A stretch of 33,358 nucleotides of DNA from Magnetovibrio sp. (GTDB lineage: Bacteria; Pseudomonadota; Alphaproteobacteria; Rhodospirillales; Casp-alpha2), in the NCBI GenBank assembly GCA_002709525.1, contig PARE01000070.1, positions 1 to 33,358 on the forward strand, in the 5' to 3' direction. This document shows positions 1-8,027 of this stretch, piece by piece. The stretch's first letter is position 1, and each line of letters begins with the position of its first letter. Under the pieces are notes generated by a model, which was given only the letters and a program-made list of their open reading frames with translations, was not told the DNA's origin and ran no database searches. A program made the translations under genes and the position numbers.

Positions 1-398
1 ACGAAGAGATAGCCATTGTAGATAGTTCGGTTGTTTTGCGGGAAAGCGGGGCAGGCAATAGTGAAGCTCGTGTCCAAGGCGTCCATCAAGGCATCCGCCA
101 CGGGGCCGATATTACCGTCATTAGTAGAATCGAAAGTTGAGCAGTACTTGAAGATGATCTGCTCCGCACCCTGGTCTTGCAGCCACGCAAGCGCGGCTAG
201 GGCATCGGCAACAGCCTGTTCGGCGGGGTTGGTGCGGATTTTCAGCGCTACTACCATGGCACGGGCCTCGCCCGGATCAAAGCCGTTGGCGGGTACGCCG
301 ATCGATTGAATCGTTGGCATGCCTTGTCCGACCAGGGTGTTTGCTAGGTCAGTCGCGCCTGTGAAGTCGTCGGCGATGGCGCCAAGTAGAATGCTCAT
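1..398 (-). CDS. otnK: 3-oxo-tetronate kinase (OtnK / DUF1537 family), partial, cut by window start
   Basis: This gene is missing from the ORF track because it runs off the left edge. Reading the minus strand from ATG at 398 gives an uninterrupted frame of about 132 residues to base 1. It begins MSILLGAIADDFTGATDLAN, and IADDFTGATD is the hallmark N-terminus of the four-carbon acid sugar kinase family (YgbK/OtnK). Later blocks KYCSTFDST and CPAFPQNNRTIYNGYLF also fit the family. A purine-rich stretch (AGGGACGGG) lies about 8 nt upstream. In the known pathway OtnK phosphorylates 3-oxo-tetronate in the cytoplasm, and OtnC then decarboxylates the product to DHAP. It lies 23 bp downstream of the otnI stop, so the two are probably co-transcribed. 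The catalytic C-terminal half lies outside the window. Confidence 0.9.
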   Translation of the reverse strand, partial: MSILLGAIADDFTGATDLANTLVGQGMPTIQSIGVPANGFDPGEARAMVVALKIRTNPAEQAVADALAALAWLQDQGAEQIIFKYCSTFDSTNDGNIGPVADALMDALDTSFTIACPAFPQNNRTIYNGYLF

Positions 399-421
399 GA
401 AAAATCAACCCGTCCCTACCC

Positions 422-1198
422 CTACCGCCACGAATCAAGCCAAGCAAGACCATCGCGTGTTGCGCCGATGGGCATATATTCGCAGCCAATCCATTTATCG
501 TAACTGCTGGCTTCAATGTGCTTGAAGATAAATGGGTAATTGATCTCGCCCTTGTCTGGTTCGTGCCGGCCTTGCACACTAGAAACTTGGATATGGCTGA
601 TATCATTAAGGTAGAGGTCAAAGTTCCGGATCAGGTTACCATTCATGATCTGCACATGGTAAAAATCAAATTGCAGCCCGATGTTAGGCCTGCCGACGGC
701 TTGCACCACGCGTGCTGCATCGAAAATATGGGGTAGGAAGTAGCCGGGCGCATCCTGATTATTAAGCGCTTCCAGAACAATTGTGACCCCGGCATCTGCA
801 CAGAGGTCTGTGGCTTTGGTAAGGTTTTCAACAAAGGTCTCGAACATTTGTTCCGTGGTTGCGCCAGATGGAACAATGCCTGCCATGGCGTGCAGCGTCT
901 TGCAGCCGGTGGCCTCGGCGTAGATGAGCGCCTTCTCCAAGCCGGCATTGAATTCATCCTCGCGCCCGGGTAGCGCACCGAGTCCGCGCTCACCAGCATC
1001 CCAATCTCCTGGCGGCAAATTGAATAGCGCCTGTGTTAATCCATTGTCGCGGACCCGTTGACCGACATCCCGGGCCGGAAAATCATATGGAAAAAGGAAT
1101 TCAACCCCATTGAAACCAGCGTCACGGGCCGCGCCAAAGCGATCCAGAAACGGCACTTCATTGAACATCATGCTCAGATTTGCGGCAAATTTTAGCAT
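422..1198 (-). CDS. otnI: 2-oxo-tetronate isomerase / hydroxypyruvate isomerase family (OtnI/Hyi)
   Basis: The enzyme is a TIM-barrel sugar-phosphate-isomerase-like protein. From the second ATG (MLKFAANLSMMF) it is 258 aa, the same length I recall for E. coli Hyi, which begins MLRFSANLSM. The ORF track start at 1270 adds 24 residues with no family counterpart. The ATG at 1198 has GAGGAA about 10 nt upstream, so I prefer it. Visible family motifs are GVEFLFPYD, LPPGDWDAGERG, the catalytic-Glu strand IVLEALNN, LQFDFYHVQ and the second Glu in GCEYMP. The adjoining OtnK-type kinase makes 2-oxo- to 3-oxo-tetronate isomerisation (threonate/erythronate use) more likely than hydroxypyruvate isomerisation. 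That choice comes from gene context, not from a residue-level test. Confidence 0.9.
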   Translation of the reverse strand: MLKFAANLSMMFNEVPFLDRFGAARDAGFNGVEFLFPYDFPARDVGQRVRDNGLTQALFNLPPGDWDAGERGLGALPGREDEFNAGLEKALIYAEATGCKTLHAMAGIVPSGATTEQMFETFVENLTKATDLCADAGVTIVLEALNNQDAPGYFLPHIFDAARVVQAVGRPNIGLQFDFYHVQIMNGNLIRNFDLYLNDISHIQVSSVQGRHEPDKGEINYPFIFKHIEASSYDKWIGCEYMPIGATRDGLAWLDSWR

Positions 1199-1402
1199 CG
1201 GCGGAGTGTTCCTCAAATGACCGCCTTGGGCAATTCTTAATGCGATCAGTTCCTCCTTAAAGGTGTACAAAATTAGGAAAACTGTTCGCGGAAAACCAAA
1301 TGTTTTTGCTCGTTGTGTTGGCCAACGTCAACAGCATCTTGGATCTCACCAAGCATGACCTATCAAAACGCATTGCTCAATCTGTTTAGGATGATCCCTT
1401 TA

Positions 1403-1427
1403 GCCGCGGAAACTACTCCGCCGCGGC
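1403..1427 (-). terminator. Stem-loop spanning the stop codon of the IOR gene
   Basis: A perfect 7-bp inverted repeat, GCCGCGG / CCGCGGC, with an 11-nt loop brackets the TAG stop (1413-1415) of the oxidoreductase gene. No U-tract follows on the minus strand (the next bases are TAAAGGG). It could cap the mRNA or slow RNA polymerase before otnI, but it is not a canonical intrinsic terminator. Confidence 0.35.
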
Positions 1428-4400
1428 GCGATCGTCTGCGCCGGCATGAAACGAGTCCATGAGGGTGCGATGGCGGGTTTTTGCGATCTGGCGGTTTTTC
1501 TCCCAGACATGGCCAAATCCTCGGACCGAAAGGGGAAGCCCGGCGATATCGATGGCAAGTTCGTGGTTCTCGATGTTCAGGCCATTGATCACATGTTGAA
1601 GTGTGGCTATGTACTCATCACGGTGCGCGCGTTCGGCCTTACGCTCTTTTGTCCTACCAAAGATGTCGAAAGGCGTGCCCCGAAGTGATTTCAGGGCCGC
1701 TAAAATCTTAAATGCCTTTAACATATGAGGCCCGTATTCCTTTTTGCGCAGACGGCCTGTGGCCGGATCCCGTTCTGCAAGCAAGGGGGGTGCAAGATGG
1801 AAGGTCACTTCAGCGCCGTCCGCGAACTGGTCGCGAACAGCTTGTTCGAACCGACCGTCGGTGTAGAGGCGCGCTACTTCGTATTCGTCCTTGATTGCCA
1901 TCACTTTGTAGAGCGCCTTGGCGACGGTTTCGCGAAGTGCTGTCGTGCCCGGAGCGACGGCCTCCTCGGCGACGGCGACCTCGGCAATGAGATCTGCATA
2001 GGTCTTCGCGTAGGCGGCGTTGTGGTAGGTGGTCAAATCCATTTCGCGGCGTTCAATGAAAGCCATGTCGCCATTTCTAGCCGCTTCGGGTGTCGGTAAG
2101 GTCGAGTTGGAGGTCGTGGCCAAAACAGCGCGCACAGCGGTTGTGTCATGCGCGGCACGGCGTCCCCACAATAGAGCACGCTTGTTGAATTCGGGTGCGA
2201 CGCCGTTGAGTTCGATAGCCGCATGCAGCGCACTCACCGTTAGCGGCAGCAATCCCTTCTGTAGGGCATATCCGACCAAAAAGAGATTAGCGCCGATTGT
2301 GTCGCCCAAGAGGTCACGCGCTAAAGCGGTTGCTTCGACGAAATTAACCTTGCTGTCGTTTGGCGCCGTTTCCACGCCATCGACAGCAAGGTGGATCGCT
2401 TTGTGCAGGCGACGCTCAGGGAAATTCAAATCTGGGTTGCGGGTGAAATCTGCTGTCATCGATTTCTGACCGTTGACGACTGCGTGTGTACGGCCAGCCT
2501 GCAATTTCGAGAGTGTCTCATAGCTGCCGCTGGTGACCATATCACAGCCCAACAAAGCGTTCGCACCACCGGCGGCAATACGTACGGCGTGGAGTTGTTC
2601 CGGATCGTCACAGATCCGCACATGGCTATATACCGCTCCGTTTTTTTGAGCTAAGCCCGCCATGTCGAGAACCGTCACGCCCTTTTCCATCATGTGCGCG
2701 GCCATAGCTAATAACGCTGATATCGTAACGACCCCCGTGCCGCCGACGCCGGCGATCACGATCGAATATGGAACCGCTGACTCCGCCACAGGGGCGTCCG
2801 GGAGAGCTGGGAACGGTATTTCTCTCGCGCCATCGGCTGCGGATTTGGGTTTTCGAGGCTCCGCGCCGTGTACTGTCACAAAGCTGGGACAGAAACCTTC
2901 GATACAGGTGAAGTCCTTGTTGCAGGCGGATTGGTCGATGGCGCGTTTGCGGCCCAATTCCGTCTCCTTCGGCGTTATGGATACACAGTTCGAGGCGGTG
3001 CCGCAATCGCCGCAGCCTTCGCATACAAGCTCATTAATGAACGCTCGTTTCGCCGGATTTGGGAAGGTGCCTCTTTTTCGCCGGCGGCGTTTCTCCGCGG
3101 CGCAGGTCTGATCGTAAATAATTACTGAAACGCCCAGCCTCTCCCTAAAATCGCGCTGTAGAGAGTCCAGATCGCGCCGGTGATGAAAGGTAACACCCGA
3201 TGCCCATTGCGTGCCAATGGGATACTTATCCGGCTCGTCAGAAGCGAGGGCAATGTGTTTGACACCTTCCGCTGCCATTTGGCGTGTGATTATGGCGGGG
3301 TTTAGTGGCCCGTCCATGGTTTGACCGCCGGTCATGGCGACGGCATCATTGTAAAGTATTTTGTAGGTAATGTTGACGCCGGACGCGACAGCTGCGCGGA
3401 TGGCCAGGATGCCCGAGTGAAAATAAGTACCGTCGCCAATATTGACGAACATGTGATCGCGGTTGGTGAATGGTGCCTGACCGATCCAATTGGTGCCCTC
3501 GGCGCCCATATGGGTAAAGGTTTCAGTCTCGCGGTCCATCCAGATGGCCATGTAGTGGCAGCCAATGCCGGCGGCTGCCTTGGATCCGTCAGGAACCTTT
3601 GTCGATGAGTTGTGAGGGCAACCGGAGCAGAAATAGGGGATGCGTGTGATATCTGTATCTAATTTCTCCAGATTATCCTCCTTGTCATTCAAAAAGCCGA
3701 GGCGCGAAATGATTGAATCCGATGTGCCGTAACTGCGGAGGCGGCTAGCGATTACCCTGGCAACCCGAGCGGGTGTTAGCTCACCGGCGCTTGGCAAGAT
3801 CCACTCGCCGGATTCGTCAAACTTTCCGATGACCTTTGGGCGAATATTGTTGTGCCAGTTGAAAAGTTGCTCTTTCACCTGGTTCTCGATGACGGCGCGC
3901 TTTTCCTCGACGATCAGCACCTCGTCGAGGCCTTCGCAGAAATTACGGATGATTTCTTTTTCCAGTGGCCACGGCATGCCGATCTTGAGCAACCGGAGCC
4001 CTAGCCGATCTGCTTCCACGGCGTCGATACCCAAATCGTCCAGCGCTTGTAGAGTGTCGAGGTAGGATTTGCCTGTGGAGATTATCCCAAAATGCGGCTT
4101 CGCGCTGTCCATTGTAATCTTGTTAATGTCGTTAGCGCGGGCGAACGCGAGTGCCGCGTATATCTTGTACTTGTGTAGGCGCATTTCCGCATCCATTGGC
4201 TGGTCGGGCCAACGGATGTGAAGCCCATCGTGAGGCATTTCAAAATCTATGGGGGTGACGATTTTGATGCGGTGAGGATCTACGGCGACTGAGGCGGAAC
4301 TGTCGACGTTGTCGGTGATGCATTTCATGCCCACCCAGCAACCAGAATAGCGGGACATGGCCCAGCCCAGGATGCCATAATCCAAAACTTCCTGAGTGTT

Positions 4401-4925
4401 GGCGGGATGAAGGAAGGGGATTTGCGCGTCTATCAGCGCGTGTTCCGACTGGCTCGGTACTGTTGAGGATTTACACGACGGATCGTCGCCGGCCAATGCC
4501 AGTACGCCACCATTGGGGGACGTTCCCGCCATGTTGGCATGCCGAAATACGTCGCCCGAACGATCGACGCCTGGGCCCTTGCCGTACCACATGCCGTACA
4601 CGCCATCGTACTTGGCAAGATCTTCATCAAGGTTGGCCTGTTGCGAACCCCAGATGGCCGTGGCGGCCAAGTCCTCATTCACGCCTGGATGAAATTTGAC
4701 GTGATGCGTGTTCAAATGCCTTGCGGCGGCTGCGAACTCCTTGTCCATGCCGCCAAGTGGGGAGCCTCTGTAGCCGGTGACGTATCCTGCCGTATTCAGG
4801 CCAGAGGCTAGATCACGGCGACGCTGCATCAGTGTAAGGCGGACAAGCGCCTGAGTTCCGTTCAGATAGATGCGGCCATCTTCCTTGGTGTACTTATCGT
4901 CCAGCGAGACCTTAAGCAGTGTCAT
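1413..4925 (-). CDS. Indolepyruvate ferredoxin oxidoreductase, fused alpha-beta single chain
   Basis: The 1170-aa enzyme fuses both subunits of the 2-oxoacid:ferredoxin oxidoreductase, as is common in Proteobacteria. It oxidatively decarboxylates arylpyruvates (indolepyruvate, phenylpyruvate) to acyl-CoA in the cytoplasm and reduces ferredoxin. The N-terminal ThDP pyrimidine-type domain contains NGTQALVRL and GYRGSPLGGMD. The ThDP/Mg-binding motif GDGTYFHSG sits near residue 497. A cysteine-rich Fe-S segment lies near 635-680 (CEGCGDCG ... CNKDFTCIEGFC). The gamma-type domain starts near 722 with GVGGTGVVTISALLAMAA. The start ATG at 4925 has a very strong Shine-Dalgarno (AGGAGGG, 4 nt away). 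It is divergent from the epimerase gene and separated by 214 bp from otnI, so it is probably its own unit. The exact 2-oxoacid cannot be told from sequence. Confidence 0.92.
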   Translation of the reverse strand: MTLLKVSLDDKYTKEDGRIYLNGTQALVRLTLMQRRRDLASGLNTAGYVTGYRGSPLGGMDKEFAAAARHLNTHHVKFHPGVNEDLAATAIWGSQQANLDEDLAKYDGVYGMWYGKGPGVDRSGDVFRHANMAGTSPNGGVLALAGDDPSCKSSTVPSQSEHALIDAQIPFLHPANTQEVLDYGILGWAMSRYSGCWVGMKCITDNVDSSASVAVDPHRIKIVTPIDFEMPHDGLHIRWPDQPMDAEMRLHKYKIYAALAFARANDINKITMDSAKPHFGIISTGKSYLDTLQALDDLGIDAVEADRLGLRLLKIGMPWPLEKEIIRNFCEGLDEVLIVEEKRAVIENQVKEQLFNWHNNIRPKVIGKFDESGEWILPSAGELTPARVARVIASRLRSYGTSDSIISRLGFLNDKEDNLEKLDTDITRIPYFCSGCPHNSSTKVPDGSKAAAGIGCHYMAIWMDRETETFTHMGAEGTNWIGQAPFTNRDHMFVNIGDGTYFHSGILAIRAAVASGVNITYKILYNDAVAMTGGQTMDGPLNPAIITRQMAAEGVKHIALASDEPDKYPIGTQWASGVTFHHRRDLDSLQRDFRERLGVSVIIYDQTCAAEKRRRRKRGTFPNPAKRAFINELVCEGCGDCGTASNCVSITPKETELGRKRAIDQSACNKDFTCIEGFCPSFVTVHGAEPRKPKSAADGAREIPFPALPDAPVAESAVPYSIVIAGVGGTGVVTISALLAMAAHMMEKGVTVLDMAGLAQKNGAVYSHVRICDDPEQLHAVRIAAGGANALLGCDMVTSGSYETLSKLQAGRTHAVVNGQKSMTADFTRNPDLNFPERRLHKAIHLAVDGVETAPNDSKVNFVEATALARDLLGDTIGANLFLVGYALQKGLLPLTVSALHAAIELNGVAPEFNKRALLWGRRAAHDTTAVRAVLATTSNSTLPTPEAARNGDMAFIERREMDLTTYHNAAYAKTYADLIAEVAVAEEAVAPGTTALRETVAKALYKVMAIKDEYEVARLYTDGRFEQAVRDQFADGAEVTFHLAPPLLAERDPATGRLRKKEYGPHMLKAFKILAALKSLRGTPFDIFGRTKERKAERAHRDEYIATLQHVINGLNIENHELAIDIAGLPLSVRGFGHVWEKNRQIAKTRHRTLMDSFHAGADDRAAAE

Positions 4926-5188
4926 ATTCCCTCCTCCCTAAAATGTAGTATGCGGGTGTGAGTTGGACAATCGGCTCGCGTGTCATTCCTTGAAATTCTT
5001 TGGGCTCATTCGGGCTGCCATCTCTTTTTTGATTTTCTCCCATGCTATCTTATGAAAGAAAGTTTCAAGTTGGATGACTAAATTTGGGCCGATCTTTGGA
5101 CATTTCGCTTTACGATATGAATCTAGCGGGTGCTTTTTATCGATGAACAGGCTATAGGGAAACCGGCTTTAAAAAAGTGGGAGTCTCC

Positions 5189-6169
5189 ATGTCCGTCTTG
5201 ATTACTGGAGTTGCTGGATTCATAGGGTTCCACCTCGCCGAAACCTTGTTGGATCTGGGTCGAAAGGTCGTTGGAGTCGACAATCTGAATGACTATTACG
5301 ATCCGACATTGAAGGACGCACGTCTGGCTCGCCTTAGAGGCCGTGACGGCTTTGTGTTTCACAAATTGGATGTATCGGACCGGGCTAAGGTCGAGACACT
5401 CGCTGCCGAGTACCAGGACCTGACTGGCATTGTCCATTTGGCGGCGCAGGCGGGCGTTCGCTATTCATTAGTGAACCCGTACGCCTATACACAGGCGAAT
5501 GTGGAAGCGCACTTGGTTCTCCTGGAGGCGGCGCGACGGCTGCCTGCCTTGAAGCACTTTGTTTATGCGTCGTCATCGTCGGTCTATGGTGCTAACACGC
5601 ATATGCCGTTCTCCGTCGGTGACCGGACGGATAACCCTGTGTCTCTATATGGCGCTACCAAGAAGACGATGGAGGTGATGAGTGAATCTTATGCTCGCAT
5701 GTGGGGGCTGCCTTTGACGGGTTTGCGGTTTTTTACAGTCTACGGCCCGTGGGGACGACCAGACATGGCAGCGTTTATTTTTCTGAGGAAGATCCTCGCA
5801 GGTGAGGCCATTCCGGTCTTTAATAACGGCGATATGCAACGCGACTTCACCTATGTGGATGACATTGTCGCAGGTGTCGTGGCTTGTCTTGACCAGCCGC
5901 CCGAGGCAAGTGACGACGCGCCATCGCATCGGATTTACAACATAGGCAACAATAATTCTGAATTCCTAATGCGTTTTATCTCGATTATCGAAGAGACCAT
6001 AGGGATCAAAGCAGAAATTGAGTTCTTGCCTATGCAGCCTGGAGACGTGAAGGCAACTTACGCCGATATCGAGGCGACGACGCGGGACTTCGGGTTCGTG
6101 CCATCGACCCCAATTGATGTGGGTTTGCCTAAAGTGATCAAGTGGTATCGCGATTACTACGGTGTTTAG
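5189..6169 (+). CDS. NAD-dependent epimerase, UDP-glucuronate 4-epimerase-like
   Basis: This is an extended SDR sugar-nucleotide epimerase of 326 aa. It has the Rossmann motif TGVAGFIG (residues 6-13), the catalytic SSSSVYG strand and Y154xxxK158 (YGATKK). LRFFTVYGPWGRPDMA and the RDFTYVDDI motif are typical of UDP-glucuronate/UDP-galacturonate 4-epimerases of the CapI type. The product supplies a nucleotide sugar for surface polysaccharide. The ORF track begins at a GTG at 5177, but GTGGGAG lies 5 nt upstream of the ATG at 5189, so MSVLITG is the better start. The downstream EamA transporter begins 3 nt after the stop, so they are co-transcribed. No glycosyltransferase is adjacent, so the polysaccharide is unknown. 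Substrate is a family-level inference. Confidence 0.87.
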   Translation: MSVLITGVAGFIGFHLAETLLDLGRKVVGVDNLNDYYDPTLKDARLARLRGRDGFVFHKLDVSDRAKVETLAAEYQDLTGIVHLAAQAGVRYSLVNPYAYTQANVEAHLVLLEAARRLPALKHFVYASSSSVYGANTHMPFSVGDRTDNPVSLYGATKKTMEVMSESYARMWGLPLTGLRFFTVYGPWGRPDMAAFIFLRKILAGEAIPVFNNGDMQRDFTYVDDIVAGVVACLDQPPEASDDAPSHRIYNIGNNNSEFLMRFISIIEETIGIKAEIEFLPMQPGDVKATYADIEATTRDFGFVPSTPIDVGLPKVIKWYRDYYGV

Positions 6170-6172
6170 GTC

Positions 6173-7066
6173 ATGAATGGTGTCCCATTCCGGGATGTAT
6201 TTTGGTTGATCACTCTCGCGCTGGTATGGGGGTCTTCTTTCGCTGCTATTAAGATCGCCGTGGAAACAATGCCACCCATGACCATGGTCGCCGTTCGGAC
6301 AGTCATCGCACTGTGTATGCTGCTGCCCATCATGATTGCCCAAGGTGCAGCCCTGCCTAGGGACATAAAAAGTTGGTATATGGGCGTTGTTTTGGCTGTG
6401 TTCGGATTGGCGCTGCCTTTCTTCCTTATTGGCTGGGGCGAGAAACGGGTGGAAAGTGGACAGGCGGCCATTCTGATGGCGGTCATGCCCATCGCGACCA
6501 TCGCCCTGGCTCATTTTTTCGCACGTGGCGATCAGTTTCACTGGCGCAAACTGGTTGGTATTCTTCTTGGGTTTTTTGGGGTTCTGGTCCTAGTTGGTCC
6601 GGAGGCGCTCAAGGGTCTGGGTGGCCAAATTTGGCATCAACTGGCAATCGCCGGTGCCGCAATTTGTTACGCGATCAATGCGATTGTCACGAGAAACCTG
6701 CCGTCTGGCGGGACGTTAATTGGGCGGGCTGTTATGGTCATGACATGCGGTGTGGCGATCTCGCTACCTTCAGCGATACTGCTCGATGGCGCTACAGCCG
6801 TGTTCGATGCAAGTGCGGAAAGTATTTGGATAACGCTGTATATGGGTGTGTTGCCGACAGGGTTAGCTACACTGATTTATTTTTATATTGTCGAGGCCCA
6901 GGGCCCGTCATTTTTTTCTTTCGTCAATTACCTGAACCCCGTATTTGGCGTTTTGTGGGGGGCATTTCTATTGAGCGAGATCGTGCATCTGGATGCTGTT
7001 CTGGCACTGGTCGCCATTCTCATTGGGGTTGCCATATCTAGCTGGGCGCCAAAAATGAAGCTCTGA
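6173..7066 (+). CDS. EamA/DMT-family transporter (drug/metabolite exporter)
   Basis: The 297-aa inner-membrane protein has about ten hydrophobic helices and an internal duplication of two EamA repeats of five helices each. The first repeat starts LALVWGSSFAAIKIA, a typical DMT signature, and the second includes FVNYLNPVFGVLWGAFLLSE, the conserved end of the EamA repeat. Family members export amino acids, metabolites or drugs by antiport. It starts 3 nt after the epimerase stop, with only a weak TTAGG upstream, which suggests translational coupling. A ghrA-like gene starts 21 nt after its stop. The substrate cannot be read from sequence. Confidence 0.87.
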   Translation: MNGVPFRDVFWLITLALVWGSSFAAIKIAVETMPPMTMVAVRTVIALCMLLPIMIAQGAALPRDIKSWYMGVVLAVFGLALPFFLIGWGEKRVESGQAAILMAVMPIATIALAHFFARGDQFHWRKLVGILLGFFGVLVLVGPEALKGLGGQIWHQLAIAGAAICYAINAIVTRNLPSGGTLIGRAVMVMTCGVAISLPSAILLDGATAVFDASAESIWITLYMGVLPTGLATLIYFYIVEAQGPSFFSFVNYLNPVFGVLWGAFLLSEIVHLDAVLALVAILIGVAISSWAPKMKL

Positions 7067-7087
7067 CCCGCGAAACAGGAGAATTGA

Positions 7088-8017
7088 TTGAACATCGTGT
7101 TAAAAGTCGGCGGCAGCCGGGCATCGTGGTGGAAACAGCATTTGTCTACCTTGTTGTCTGAAGCCACGGTTTACTTAGCTAACGAGGAAATGAACCGCGA
7201 TGACATAGACTACGCTGTTGTTTGGAAGCCGGAGCCGGGATGGCTTAGAACCTTCGAGAACCTGAAATGCATCGTCTCAATTGGGGCCGGTATCGATCAT
7301 GTTCTTTGTGATCCAGAGCTACCGGTTCACTTGCCAATCATCCGCACTACGAGCCCGGACCTTACAGTGCGTATGCGAGAATACGTGACCTTGCATGTGC
7401 TGCGTTTGCATCGACGCCTGCCGGAGATCGTTGCCGCGCAGTCGGCTCGGGAGTGGCGCCAGATAATTGAACCACCGGCCCATGAGCGGCGGGTTGGGAT
7501 CATGGGATTGGGTAACCTGGGTGCGGATTGTGCGGTGACCCTTGCGGCGATTGGCTTCGACGTAGCTGGCTGGGCACGCTCGGAGAAAACTATCGACCAG
7601 GTTGCATGCTTCGCAGGTGAAGCGACACGAAATGCTTTTCTTGCACGATCCGATATTCTGGTTTGCATGCTGCCGCTGACGCCAGAAACGGAAGGTATTT
7701 TGAACGCGGATCTGTTCGACCGGTTGCCCGACGGGGCAGCGGTTATTAACGTTGCCCGAGGCCAGCATCTGGTTAATGAAGATCTGCTAGCGGCCCTGGA
7801 CCGCGGAAAGGTGCGCGGTGCAACTCTTGATGTGTTCCATGTGGAACCATTACCGATTGACCATGCTTTCTGGGATCACCCGAACGTCTTGGTGACGCCG
7901 CATATCGCGAGTCTTATCGACCCCATTGCAGGTGGAGAACGGATCGCCGAAAACATCAAAAAGTTTGATGCGGGTGAGCTCATTGCCGATCTGGTTCCTC
8001 AGGGCCGGGGATACTGA
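7088..8017 (+). CDS. ghrA: Glyoxylate/hydroxypyruvate reductase A-like 2-hydroxyacid dehydrogenase (TTG start)
   Basis: The 309-aa cytoplasmic D-isomer 2-hydroxyacid dehydrogenase matches the GhrA length (about 312). The N-terminal half holds VSIGAGIDHVL. The NAD(P) Rossmann motif is GIMGLGNLG. The catalytic triad is visible as R224 (VARGQH), E253 (FHVEPL) and H272 (TPHIAS). It would reduce glyoxylate to glycolate or hydroxypyruvate to glycerate. Translation starts at TTG, with AGGAG placed 7 nt upstream; no ATG with a ribosome site is available nearby. It may act together with the sugar-acid genes at the left of the window or balance glyoxylate used by the purine pathway, but both links are inference. 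It converges with the gamma-glutamyltransferase gene, leaving only 10 bp between the stops. Confidence 0.88.
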   Translation: MNIVLKVGGSRASWWKQHLSTLLSEATVYLANEEMNRDDIDYAVVWKPEPGWLRTFENLKCIVSIGAGIDHVLCDPELPVHLPIIRTTSPDLTVRMREYVTLHVLRLHRRLPEIVAAQSAREWRQIIEPPAHERRVGIMGLGNLGADCAVTLAAIGFDVAGWARSEKTIDQVACFAGEATRNAFLARSDILVCMLPLTPETEGILNADLFDRLPDGAAVINVARGQHLVNEDLLAALDRGKVRGATLDVFHVEPLPIDHAFWDHPNVLVTPHIASLIDPIAGGERIAENIKKFDAGELIADLVPQGRGY

Positions 8018-8027
8018 AAGATCTTGT

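Noticed and set aside
2626-3024. Arg-rich 132-aa ORF inside the IOR gene
   Set aside because: Out-of-frame shadow; the 1170-aa frame is continuous with all family motifs.
5177-5188. GTG start of the epimerase
   Set aside because: This segment carries the Shine-Dalgarno (GGGAG) for the ATG at 5189.
5966-6541. 191-aa ORF antisense to the epimerase/transporter junction
   Set aside because: It is rich in His and Gln, spans two real genes on the other strand, and shows no family motif.
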